DNA of 64,000 nucleotides, taken from NCBI RefSeq assembly GCF_014898055.3, contig NW_023602073.1, forward strand, positions 82,254,678-82,318,677, read 5' to 3'. Position numbers and translations under genes: made by a program. Position 1 is the first letter of the stretch, and every line of letters starts with the position of its first letter. The notes under the pieces were generated by a model. That model did no database searches, was not told the DNA's origin, and saw only the letters and a program-made list of their open reading frames with translations. This document shows positions 36,497 to 46,649 of the stretch, in pieces. Source of the stretch: Talpa occidentalis (taxonomy: Eukaryota; Chordata; Mammalia; Eulipotyphla; Talpidae).

Positions 36497-36715
36497 TGCA
36501 ATTCAATTCCCAGACCCTGTATTCTGAAATAAGTGATTGGGAATTTCAGCTGTATCGACCGCCACAGTGGTTTCCATTAGGCCTCAGAGTTCAAGAAAGA
36601 ACAAGAAACATTTGAAATAAAGACATCTTGAGAAAATTATGTCCCTGAAAAAACATAATTGGAGTTGGTCCCAAGTTTCATGTAAGGGTTACGATAAAAT
36701 AATTAAGTAAAGAAA
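36497..36715. repeat. Direct repeat, copy 1
   Basis: About 200 bp, from 'ttcaattcccagaccctgta' to 'caagtttcatgtaagggtt', shares its order with 38950-39150 at roughly 80-85 % by eye ('atttcagctgtatcgaccgc' against 'atttcagctgtattgaccac'). The two copies are 2.45 kb apart in the same orientation and bracket the nested LTRs. Confidence 0.75.
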
Positions 36716-37468
36716 ATCTTGTGCATTAAAAATGAGGGTCATTCCATTTCCCCTTGGGGTTGCCCTGTAACAAAAAGACATGTAGTAAGAAGGCAGTAGC
36801 TATCACCTGGTAATTAAAGTTACAAAGTACAAGCAGTGAGTTACCAAAACCCAGAAGAAACACAAGCTATAACTCAGAGAGAAGGTGATTGAATTGCACA
36901 TGACTTTTTACATTCCCGAAGTCCATGAATCCCAACTTTACCAAAGAGAATTCTAGTTCTTCCTGTGGGGCCTGATTTTGGAGCATTTCCTCAATTTCCA
37001 GGAGGCCCGGAATGATGAGATTTCTCTTTTCCTTATTTCCACATGATGTCTTTTAATCAACTCCACATGACTTAAGATATTCTGAGGCAACCTCTGTCTT
37101 TGCAACAACAAATGTCTAATTAATACAACATTTCTATAATTGCATAGAACTGTATTCATTAGCTACCACATGTACTCACTATGTTGTGTTAGCAAGGTCT
37201 ATTTAGTTACCCCTTTCTTCCACTGAGTCTCTAGGCCTGAAGCTATGCCTGTTATCTATATCCTCAGGGTTGGCACATAGGAAGTTATCCATAATTTTTA
37301 TCAAATGAAAGAATGAAATAGCCATTCTAAAATATTACAAACACACAAATTGGTCTTTAATAGCCTCTAGGTATTGTGCAATTCATTCATACAAAAATGA
37401 TGCCAAGTATGGCAGATACATTAGACAAAAACACACACAAATATTTTACTAAGAGAAGTTGTTGCTAT

Positions 37469-37814
37469 TGTTAGAAGGCAGACTGAGGGGTATCCTGGGA
37501 CCCCCTGAATGTTCAGTGCTCTAAATGGGTTCTTCCATTCACCACATAAATACAAAGCATACTCCCAGTGCATAAGATTTTTCATAGAAAAGAACTTTAA
37601 AAGTTACTAGTGTGCATAATATAGAGAAAGAAGAGAGAAAGAATAATTTTCCAATGAAACACCCAAATTTACCCATCTCCTGTGGGTAAATGCCCAGCCA
37701 AATAGCATTGGCCCAAAATAGGACTACTGAGGCCCAAAAGCTTGCCACAAGTCTAGCACCTTCTGGAAGGGAACCATAAGAAAAGGGCCAAAAGGGACAA
37801 AGCAAGCTGTAAGT
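37469..37814 (+). mobile_element. Older LTR, 5' half (split by younger LTR)
   Basis: Starts TGTTAGAAGGCAGACTGAGG, which aligns with the start of the younger LTR TGTTACAGGGCAGGGAGAGG. It continues collinearly: 'ctctaaatgggttcttccat', 'acccatctcctgtgggtaaa', 'attggcccaaaataggacta'. It stops at ...AAGCTGTAAG, just where the younger LTR begins; its missing second half resumes at 38418. No ORF of interest. Confidence 0.75.
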
Positions 37815-38417
37815 GTTACAGGGCAGGGAGAGGGGCAGCCCAGACCCCGCAAACCTGCCTACTCTAAATGGGTTCTGCCATCTGCCGCATCAACACAAAA
37901 CATATGAGACTTTAATGGGAAGGAATTTTAATACAACTAGGAAACAACACAGGAAAGACAAAGAATCTAGTTCCTAAATCAAGCACCCAAAGTTACCCGT
38001 CCCCTCGTGGGTAAAGTCTACCCAAGCAGGATTGGCCCAGAGCAAGGCCCCAAAGCCTGCCACAAGTCTAAAGCATCTTTCAGTGGGAACCCACAGAAAA
38101 GGATCAGAAACAACCAGACAAGTCTGGAAGGAAAACAGCAAAATCAAAATCAAGACAAAAACCGCCATTGTCACCTCCCCACGGGTCTCTCACCCACATC
38201 TGTGTCAACCAGTCCACAACCAAAAGGTAAGTGTAGTTTCTTCATGTGTCTCTCTGCTCCATGTGCCTCCTCCAGGTCTCCTTCTGGCTCTCCATCCTGC
38301 TTCCTTCCTTCCTCAGTCTCCTCTGCAGCTTCTTCTCTCCCTGCTCAGCACCACCCTCCTTTTGCATGGGACAGGAAACCTGGAACCTCTCCCTTTCCTG
38401 GGGACCACCCTGTTACA
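37815..38417 (+). mobile_element. LTR (603 bp, TG...CA) inserted in an older relative
   Basis: Begins TGTTACAGGG and ends CCTGTTACA. Four-base flanks TAAG and AAAG are a probable target-site duplication with one change. The same 600-bp unit occurs inverted at 42780-43380. No gag, pol or env reading frames accompany it, so it is a solitary LTR or a non-autonomous element. A long open frame (225 codons, 38007-38684, plus) crosses it and runs into the older LTR; it begins MAQSK in one frame (38032-38592), a frame also open in the inverted copy. Whether that frame means anything is unknown. A donor-like AAGGTAAGTG lies at about 38225. Confidence 0.75.
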
Positions 38418-38700
38418 AAAGGAGAGGAGCAAAATCAAAGCACAAATCAAGGTAAAGGCTGCCATCATCAGGTCTCTCATCCATGTCTCTTCCACGTGTC
38501 TCCTTTCCTGTCCCCCAAGTCCCTGGTACAAGTTAAAGGCCAAGAAGCACCAATGGCTTCTTCGCCTGTCTGCTTCACACACCTCCTCCTAGTCTTCTCT
38601 CCCAAGTCTTTTTTAAGCTGCCTTGGGCTGCTCGGCCCACCCTTCACTAGGTGGGGCAGGGAACATAGAGCCTCCCCTTTTTAGATTATACTGTTGCCCT
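38418..38700 (+). mobile_element. Older LTR, 3' half
   Basis: 'gagcaaaatcaaagcacaaa', 'aaggctgccatcatcaggtc', 'cttctctcccaagtcttttt', 'ggtggggcagggaacataga' align with the second half of the younger LTR (38140-38417). Together with 37469-37814 they give about 625 bp, the size of one full LTR. Confidence 0.7.
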
Positions 38701-38949
38701 ACTTCTGACAACTTCAGAAAGGTGAGGCAGAAAGTCACTCTTGAGTACTTTCTATGAAAATCACTGAGAATCTCCCTCATTTACACTAGAACACGGAAAC
38801 TCCAAGCACTAGAGGTGGGAATAGAAAAAGGAGCAGTAGAACCTTTTATCATTTGATCATTGCAGTCCCTCTCTAAAGATCCAGATTTACAAAAGTTGAA
38901 TACTGGGAGGGGAACTGCAGGCCACTGAAAGGAACAGAAGGAATTGGAT

Positions 38950-39150
38950 TCAATCCTCAGAACCTGGGGATTGTTCTGAAACAAGTGGTTGAAATTTCAG
39001 CTGTATTGACCACCACAGTGCTTTCCACTAGGTCTTAGGATTCAAGAAAGAGCAAGAAACATTTTAAATAAAGTCATCTTGAGAAAGTTAGTAGCTGGAA
39101 AATTATCGTTAGAGTTGGTCCCCAAGCTTCATGCAAGGGTTTATGCTAAC
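38950..39150. repeat. Direct repeat, copy 2
   Basis: Second copy of the element at 36497-36715: 'ttcaatcctcagaacctggg', 'cacagtgctttccactaggt', 'aataaagtcatcttgagaaa', 'gagttggtccccaagcttca'. Non-coding; the identity of the parent repeat is not known to me. Confidence 0.75.
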
Positions 39151-39430
39151 TACATCTGGAAGTTACCTCCTGATGCTGTCACTGTGGTTTGCTTTGGAGA
39201 ATCAGGGCTGTAAATGGGAAAGTTAATTAAAAAGAGAAGTCACTTTTGCCCTCAGTGCAGGCCACCATTGTGACATTGTGCAGCAAGAGCATCCCCGAAT
39301 CAATGGACAACACAGATACAGTGATAAAAGGACATGTCTTCCCCGCCCCCAAGATAAGCATTGCTATTTCTTTTATTTACCCTCCTTGTTTAACAAGCTT
39401 ACCTTATTTAACAATCTAGTCTTCTTACTT

Positions 39431-39704
39431 ACTTTTTTTTTTTTTTTTTAAGATTTTATTTATTTATTTATACAAGCACTGGGTACAGTCAGAAGCGCGG
39501 GAGGGTGAGAGAATTCACCAGAGCCAGAGCGGGGAGCAGAGCAGGCAGAATGACAAAGTACACTGCTGAGGGGAGCAGTGGGCAGCAGGAGAAGTTGTGC
39601 GCCATGTGGGACCCTCGCCCGGAGGCCGGGGGTCCAGCCGGCGCTGCAGAAGCTGCGGACAGCTTCGCAGCCCAGCGCTCAACCGCTGCGCCACCGGGGA
39701 GGCC
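39431..39704 (-). mobile_element. T+ SINE, young GC-rich subfamily
   Basis: Minus-strand copy: T-run, AAGATTTTATTTATTTATTT, 'acaagcactgggtacagtca', ending 'gcgccaccggggaggccc'. Flanked by the perfect 15-bp duplication CTAGTCTTCTTACTT (39416-39430, 39705-39719). CpG sites in the head are well kept. Confidence 0.95.
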
Positions 39705-39719
39705 CTAGTCTTCTTACTT

Positions 39720-40520
39720 TCTAAGGAAAAGAAAGAGCACACCTAAGATGATAACATGGAATTTAAACACGAAGTATTATTAACAAAGCAAGCCAGAGCC
39801 CACCTGAATCTCCCCAGAAATCTTCCCTGAAATTTCCGGATGCCTGCATCAAAAGGACATGCTGACCCTTACCTATTTCCCCTTTATACTCCTTTTGTTG
39901 TGCGCCAAACTGTTGTAGAGCAACCCACGATACAAAACGGGGTGCCTGACTGTGGGTCCTCACCCTCGCGCTTAAAAGGACTTATCAATGCTCTACTGCA
40001 GGCACACGTGAAAGGTTAATAAAAGGTTTATTTACAAGGGAAGGGGAAATGAGGAAATATACAGCTCTGGGAGAAAAGTGGGAGACAAGGTTTTAAATGA
40101 GTCCTACCCAATCCGCCGATCAGGAATCCCAAAATGGCGCTTTGAGAGCTGGCCGCCAGCCAGGAGCGGTGAAGCCAGGAGGCGAGCGATCGCGAGCCAG
40201 AGAGAGCCCAAGGCCCACGTGTTTGGTTTTTTATATCCAACCTGGCTGCCCAACTCCACCCTCAGGTCCCAGCCACCCTCCCTTGGTGGTGATGGGATTT
40301 GTCTTTCCCAGAGTCTTGATGGCTTTAGTCTGGAGTGGGGGTGGAGTCCACAAAGCCTGTATGGGATTAACTCAGGACATCACTTCCCCCTAACAATTTG
40401 AATAAATACCCCTGCCCTCTGCCAAAGACCAAGATGGTGGTTGTTCAGACATGAGTCTGCTATCCCCCTCATTTGTCAACAAATTAAACCACTTTCCTTT
40501 TCCTCAAACTCTGTTTCCTT
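39720..40520 (+). repeat. Probable older plus-strand LTR hosting later insertions
   Basis: The flanks of the inserted minus-strand LTR join as '...cccctttatactccttttg' and 'aataaatacccctgccctct', and the right part continues 'aaattaaaccactttccttt', 'tcctcaaactctgtttcctt', an end typical of ERV1-type LTR R/U5 sequence. The left part reaches back past the SINE to about 39.2 kb. Family and exact limits uncertain. Confidence 0.35.
39896..40395 (-). mobile_element. Solitary LTR, minus strand (about 500 bp)
   Basis: On the minus strand it starts TGTTAGGGGGAAGTGATGTC and ends GGCGCACAACA (TG...CA). A TATA-like GGATATAAAAAACC lies near 40230 and an AATAAA signal near 40030, in the order expected for U3 then R. 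U3 is CpG-rich ('gcgagcgatcgcgagccag' on the plus strand). No retroviral genes adjoin it. I could not settle the target-site duplication. Confidence 0.65.
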
Positions 40521-40529
40521 TTTATTGGC

Positions 40530-42606
40530 TAAGGGAAACTGAGAATGACCATTCAGTAAAACACTCCAGAGCTATACCAAGCCAGTCACTAATGGCAACA
40601 CTGTGAGCCAAGAATAATCAATGGAGTTGTGTCCTGCACTCACTCTTTGGACCTGAATCAATGGTTAGGAGCAGTATTCGACTCTTGGAATGAATGTGCC
40701 CCTGGGGTGAATGAATGGATTGATATTGGAAGGTGGGTGGGGAATGTCTCAAGCCAGTGAGACTAAACTTCTTGATAATAGATGCATTGGAGACAATAAT
40801 AAATTTTAACAATCTAAGAGAAACAACCACATTATACTCCAATTTTGTGGGACAGGTTATTTAGATAGATTTCTTTGTGCAATTTTTGTCCCTTTATGAA
40901 TGCTTTTGAACTTTTCTTTCTCCTGTCATCTCTTCTGCTTTATTCTTTTCTTTCCAAATCTCTCTACTGTGCTATGCTATCAGCTTGTTACTCCCACACA
41001 TGCTGAACCTGAGCCAGTCAGCAGCCCTGCTGCCCATTACCCGCTGCACCCATCTACTTCTGTCACATGCCCATCTGCTCTGCTTTGCCTTTTCTGGGGG
41101 TAGTCCTGTTGCCACTTTTTAAATTCTCTGAGCTGTATGGTATCTTCCAGGTATACTTGCCTGACTTTCCTACTTTACCCCAAGGTCTCAAAGAACAGGT
41201 TGGAAGTCTCCAAATTCCAAACTCCACTCACTTCAATCATTGACTTTTATTTGGAGTTATGTTCATCTCTTCCATTATTCTACCTCTAAACATGGTAAAG
41301 TAATGTTTGCCTCCAAACATGTCCAGATGTTAGTGTCCCCCTTCAAGTATCCAGGTTTTCTTTTAAAAATGCATCATGTATGTAGTAATATTCTGTAGTT
41401 CAATCCTGTGAACAAACCATTTTTACTAATTGAAAAGCATAAACTGCTTCATGACAACATGGGCTTTTTACTACTGACTCCTAATTATTGATGTTAGATT
41501 GTTAACATACACATAAATCTATTTCATTCATTCATTCATTTTGGAGGGGCCTACTTTCATATTATGCTATACTTTGAGTTGGCTGCATAATTTGTAGGAC
41601 CCAGGGAAAAATGAAAATGTAGGATCGCTTTTTCTAAAAGCAGGAAAAGTATCATTAAAGTTCTAAAATATATTTTTTTGCTTTTTTTTTCTTCCACTCA
41701 TTTTCCTCCTCTTATGAATATGATCTACTTCCTCATTGAATGTCACTTACAAAATTCAAAACTACATTTTAAATTCAAAGTTCAACAAGTTAAAAAATAC
41801 AATTATTAAGAATTTAAAGATAAAGACAGCAGAGCATTAAACCAAGCTAGCCATGAGGTTGACCTTCACTGTACCCTTCATGTCCTTTCCTGTGCTTTGC
41901 AAAAGTATTCATTTCCAAAAATTATAAGTTTCTCTACTTCAAAACAGATTAACAGAAAATGCATTGTCATCCAGGAATCCTGTCCACCCAAACACTAAAG
42001 AATAGACTTATTCTAGATATGATGGTAATTCAATTTTTCATCTAGTGCTGGTCTCAGAAGTGCTGGAGGGAGAAAGAAAAAAAATTTGGAATTTCCTCTG
42101 TATGCTCTGCCTCACAGAGACTCGTTTTTCTGGCCCTCTGGTTAAAGAAAAGATTTCTCTCAGGGTTTTTAGTGTCTGCTTCCACCTGACTCTGCCCACC
42201 CATGGATCAAAATGAGGAGATAAAAATGAAGAGACACAGGGAGAGAAAAGAGAAAGAAAACTAGGGAACTCACCTCTGCTACATTAGTAATTCTTCAAAT
42301 TTTGACTTTACTTTTCGTGAAATTATTCTCTAATTTACTTTTCAGAGTTCTCAGGCCTCAGGTAGTTTCTTGTTATATTTTGTCCTTGTTTTAATTAGGG
42401 GTAGAGATGGTGTAGTGGGCTGCTGCATCTTGGCAGTCACTGAAATCTGGCAGAGTATCTAAAATGATACCTCCCTGCCACCCTAAATTGTAGAACTTCC
42501 AGATTCCCGAGGAAACTAGGAGCTGATGGAGATATGTAGCTAGAATGAATTTTGTCCATTGAATGATGAGGGAATTCACTGATGAGAGACAAAACTGAAT
42601 AGTCCT
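40530..42606. other. Intergenic, no gene seen
   Basis: About 2 kb of AT-rich DNA, with a (CATT)n patch near 41525-41540. None of the 60-75 codon frames has gene-like features. Confidence 0.6.
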
Positions 42607-43380
42607 GATGGGGTTTTTGGAGTTTGTGGGTGCAGGGTACTTGGGTTCACTCTGGGAATGGTTTCACCAGAGTGAAAGCTCCTGTTTCAGCGGCATGCAG
42701 CAAGTTCCCCAGGCGAGTTTCTCCATGAGACAGAGATAGTAGTTATATTTAAAGAGGAGGTTTATTAGAAAAGGGATTTTGTAGCAGGGTGGTCCCCAGG
42801 AAAGGGGGAGGTTCCAGGTTTCCTGCCCCACCCAAGTGAGGGTGGAGCTGAGCAGGGAGAGAAGAAGCTGGAGAGGAGACTGAGGAAGGAAGGAAGCAGG
42901 ATGGAGCCAGAGGCGACCTGGAGGAGGCACACGGAGCAGAGAGACACATGAAGAAACTACACTTACCTTTTGGTTGTGGACTGGGTGACACAGATGTGGG
43001 TGAGAGGCCTGTGGGGAGGTGACAATGGCAGTTTTTGTCTTGATTTTGATTTTGCTCTTTTCCTTCCAGTCTTGTCTGGTTGTTTCTGTTCCTTTTCTGT
43101 GGGTCCCCACTGGAAGATGCTTTAGACTTGTGGCAGGCTTTGGGGCCTTGCTCTGGGCCAATCCTGCTTGGGTGGACTTTTACCCATGAAGGGATGGGTA
43201 ATTTTGGGTGCTTGATTTAGAAACTAGATTCTTTGCCTTTCCTGTATTGTTTACTAATTGTATTAAAGTTCCTTCCCATTAAAAACTCATATGTTTTGTG
43301 TTAATGTGGCAGGTGGCAGAAGTCATTTAGAGTAGGCAGGTTTGCAGGGTCTGGGGTGCCCCTCTCCCTGCCCTGTAACA
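42607..43380 (-). mobile_element. LTR, inverted relative of 37815-38417, with 3' extension
   Basis: On the minus strand it starts TGTTACAGGGCAGGGAGAGG at 43380 and follows the plus-strand LTR unit to ...CTGCTACA at 42780. It then adds about 170 bp not present in the other copies, with CTAATAAACCTCC (poly-A signal) and an end ...AACCCCATCA at 42607. The extension may be R/U5 of the full LTR. The open frame of 165 codons (42664-43161) shares its first 75 or so residues with that of the other copy. CTAT lies beside the 5' end and three bases past the 3' end; a target-site duplication is possible but not proven. Confidence 0.7.
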
Positions 43381-43439
43381 ATAGCACAGTAAAAGACATT
43401 TGCATTGAAAAGGAACTGCTAAGCAAATAAATCGTTCCT

Positions 43440-43850
43440 GCTAAAGGGTCTTAGGCCTGGTGCAGTAAATAATCCAATGCAATTGTAAGTAACAAGTTTG
43501 CTTACTTCATAAACCTTTCCTTAGAGAGCTTTCCATCTAAATTTTAGCTTATATAAACGAGGTTACATTTTAACAAGGTCGGACAGCCGGCCAAGCTGAT
43601 TTATCTCTCAAAGGACATCCCGGAATGTCCATCTTTCCCCCTTTGTCTAGGGGTTTTACAGCAAATAACTATTTGCTAACTAATGTTATCATTGTAAGAC
43701 TGTTGTGTATAAAAGAAACCCTTTGTCTCTAGACAGTTGCTCAGACGTTACGGGACTGCCCAGGTCTGAGACCTCATGCATGAGTAACAAAACTTCTCCT
43801 GACCTCACCATTCCTAAAGTACCACTTGTTCTTCCCTTGCCTGGGTAAAA
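43440..43850 (+). repeat. LTR-like sequence, ERV1 style
   Basis: A TATA-like TGTGTATAAAAGAAACCC (about 43703-43720), followed at the right spacing by 'gttgctcagacgttacggga', 'ctgagacctcatgcatgagt', AACAAA in place of AATAAA, and 'cttctcctgacctcaccatt'. This is the U3-R-U5 layout of gammaretrovirus-like LTRs. No retroviral genes are next to it. Confidence 0.45.
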
Positions 43851-44499
43851 GGCTAGAATTTATTTCTGCAACAGCATAGACACAAGCAGGCAGGAAGAGC
43901 TACCCAGAAAGGGACAGTTTTGCTAAGAGAGGCCTGCCTGGTTGCAGGCGGGCAGCCTTGAGGAGAGCTGCCTCCACAGAGGGAGTCAGTGAAAAGAAAT
44001 CTCTGCAGGTACAGTTCAAGGGCAGGCAGGAAGCTGCTGCCCTGCAGAGGGAGGGAGTTGGTGAAAAGAAGCACCTGCATAGTCATATGTGGGTAGAGGG
44101 AGTGCTGCCCCAGCCAATACAGAGACTGCACTGGTGTTAGTTCTTTTCTCTTTGGGAGGGGCTCACTCCTTGTGGAGTAGCCTGTTTGCTGCTGATTTTG
44201 GATAACAAAGGGAATCCTAAAGGAACCCAAGATTCCAGGATAGGCTCAATCTCTATATCTTTACCCTGAGGTCTATGCTCCAGACACTCCCTACAGCATC
44301 TGATACCTCCTTGGGCCTTATGCCTTGTGACAAGGCACTGGCCTTAAGGATCTTGATTCCTTCATCAGTCCTAGAGACTTATTTCCTCCCCTTCAGTGGC
44401 TTATCAGGCTGTAGGTTCTACAGACCAAAGTTATTGACACTGAAGGACAGGCTGATGTGGCTACTGGGTTCTAAAAGTTGCCTCACTCTAACAAGGCTG

Positions 44500-44740
44500 C
44501 TTGTTCAAACAGGAGTTTCACATGGTCACATAGGTTTTCCCTCACCCTTTGCCCTATAAATGTATAGAACATTGACGAAGAGAGGTTCATCTGGACCATT
44601 AGACATGGTACAAGCAAACTCTGTCTGACCTCAGACATGGATAATGAGCACACGGTGGTGTGTGTTCTCTGCTGTTTGTCTATAAGCTTTCCCCTGATAA
44701 ACCCCATTTTACATCTGTGAACACAGCATGAGTAGTGTGT
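44500..44740 (+). repeat. Possible LTR end
   Basis: CCTATAAATGTATAGAAC near 44553 and 'cccctgataaaccccatttt' near 44692 have the spacing of a TATA box and polyadenylation signal in an LTR. The surrounding sequence is unassigned, so this is tentative. Confidence 0.3.
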
Positions 44741-46065
44741 ATATGTGACCCCTTTGTGAAAACCAAGTTGAAAAGAGCAATCTCTTTATCTTCTATGAGG
44801 AGCCTAAATATTTCCTTTTCCTAATATTATTTTTAAGATTTTGTGAATTGAACTTCATAGTGCTATCAAGTTCCCCCAGTTAGCCATCATTCTTCCTGCT
44901 GCAGGTTATTTAATTAATTCTTTCATGAATTACTCCAGTGGAAATCTTTACTCATTATCAGAGGATAGATCTGCATAGATCTGCATATATCCAAAAATAG
45001 TCAAATCCCTTGACAGTCATCTAAATTGCAGCATAAATTTCAGACAATTTCTTAAAATGCTTAAATATAAAACATAATCTCTTTAAGATTTTTTTCACGT
45101 CTGACTCAATGTAATTATTTTATTTGTTGACTTCTTTCAAATAAAGCATTTCCTTTGGTAGCATTGCAATTCAGTTGATCTATTATGCATATTAAGGAAC
45201 CACTAGTATCATAAATACACTGAACAATCAAAACGCTTCTGAAGGGAACTTCAAAATGTCACTTTTAATGGAATATTGGACTTCATGTCTCACACTTCAC
45301 ATTCTTTTATGATAATACAACAATTAATGCTATTAAATCTCTAGTATTTAATTAATAAATATTAACTTAATTTTTTAGAAGGCATCTCAGAATCATTCCT
45401 AATATAAGTCAAGTGTATATGCCTAAATTATTAGAGTCAAGGCAGGAAAACCCTGGATGCAAAAGCAGAGCAAAAACTTAAATATCTATTTATCTCCTTG
45501 AAATAAATGTAAAGAATCAGTATTTAATTGATTATCATCTGTGTGACAAGCATGTTGCAAAGCAGTACAGGACAGAGAGAGGAAGAAAGATAGTTTGTAT
45601 TTCTAATGCCCTTATAGTATAAAGGTGAAAAAACAAGTATTCAAATAGCAACATTAGGTAGATGGTGATAAACACCAAAGGAAACATAAAAACAACAACC
45701 ACAATTTAGAAGATTAGCATTATTTTAGGGATCATTTAGTTCCAAACAATCTTTGAAGAAATTGTGACTTTGAGAATTGAGGAATTTGCCAAAAGAGGTC
45801 ATTTATTTGTTGACTCACAATGCATTTATTTCTTGATCTATTCACAATGAGTTTGATATGTGATGTATTTACTTTTCAAAGAATGGGTAGGATGTAAATA
45901 TGTAGAGACTGGAAGAGGGTTTTCCAGAGAAGGAGGAATGTGAACAAAGTGAGAGACAAGAATATAGATATATTTGACAATTCAGCAAATAGTCAATTTA
46001 GTCTGAATTTTGGGCAATGTTCTAAAACTTCAGCGTAGGTAAGGAAAATTTATGTTTCAGAAATT
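44740..46065. other. Intergenic, no feature seen
   Basis: AT-rich DNA with no supportable ORF, RNA or repeat. Confidence 0.6.
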
Positions 46066-46079
46066 TATTTTGTTCTTTT

Positions 46080-46345
46080 TTTTTTTTAAGATTTATTTAT
46101 TTTTATACAAGAACGGGGGCACAGCCAGTTGTGCGGGAGGATGAGAGGATTCACCAGAGACTGAGTGGGGAACAGAACAGGCAGAGTGATGAAATACACT
46201 GCTGAGGGGAGCAGCGGGCGAGACAGGAGAGGTCTGTTGCACCATGTGGGTTTCTCTCTGGCTGGCTGGGATAGAACCCGCACTGCAGAGGCTGCGGACA
46301 GCCTCACAGTGCGGTGCTCAACCGCCTGCACCACCAGAGAGGCCC
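46080..46345 (-). mobile_element. tRNA-derived T+ SINE
   Basis: Minus-strand copy from a T-run and TTAAGATTTATTTATTTTTA to 'caccaccagagaggccc'. The perfect duplication TATTTTGTTCTTTT flanks it (46066-46079, 46346-46359). It has landed at the edge of an old L1 3' end. Confidence 0.94.
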
Positions 46346-46359
46346 TATTTTGTTCTTTT

Positions 46360-46640
46360 TATTAAGGTAACGTTGGCTTACAACACTGTACATGATTTAG
46401 AGGTGCAGGTTCATACCTCTTCAGATGTATGTTGCCATGCCACACCCCACAACCAAGACACCCCAAAATCCTCCACCATAATCCATTGGGCTCCATCCCT
46501 CTTTTAATTCAGCCTCATTCTATAATCAGATTTCTACGATTTGTTTTGATTTATTTTTTCTGTTCCTTTGCTTGTTTCTTTATATTTCACATGAGTGAAA
46601 TCATACAGTATTTGTCTTTCTTCCAAAGTTTAATTAGTTA
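46360..46640 (-). repeat. Old LINE-1 3'UTR end
   Basis: Plus-strand text 'aggtaacgttggcttacaac', 'actgtacatgatttagaggt', 'ccacaaccaagacacccc', 'acatgagtgaaatcatacag' is the reverse of a known mammalian L1 3' end. The same piece recurs at 63475-63770 in the same orientation. Confidence 0.65.
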
Positions 46641-46649
46641 TAAATAACT

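Noticed and set aside
38007..38684. 225-codon plus ORF as a possible host gene
   Set aside because: It lies entirely in nested LTR sequence, crosses the boundary between a younger and an older LTR, and has serine/proline-rich low-complexity composition with no recognisable domain.
36497..44740. Coding-competent endogenous retrovirus
   Set aside because: Only LTR-type sequences were recognised; no gag, pro, pol or env motifs are found between them.
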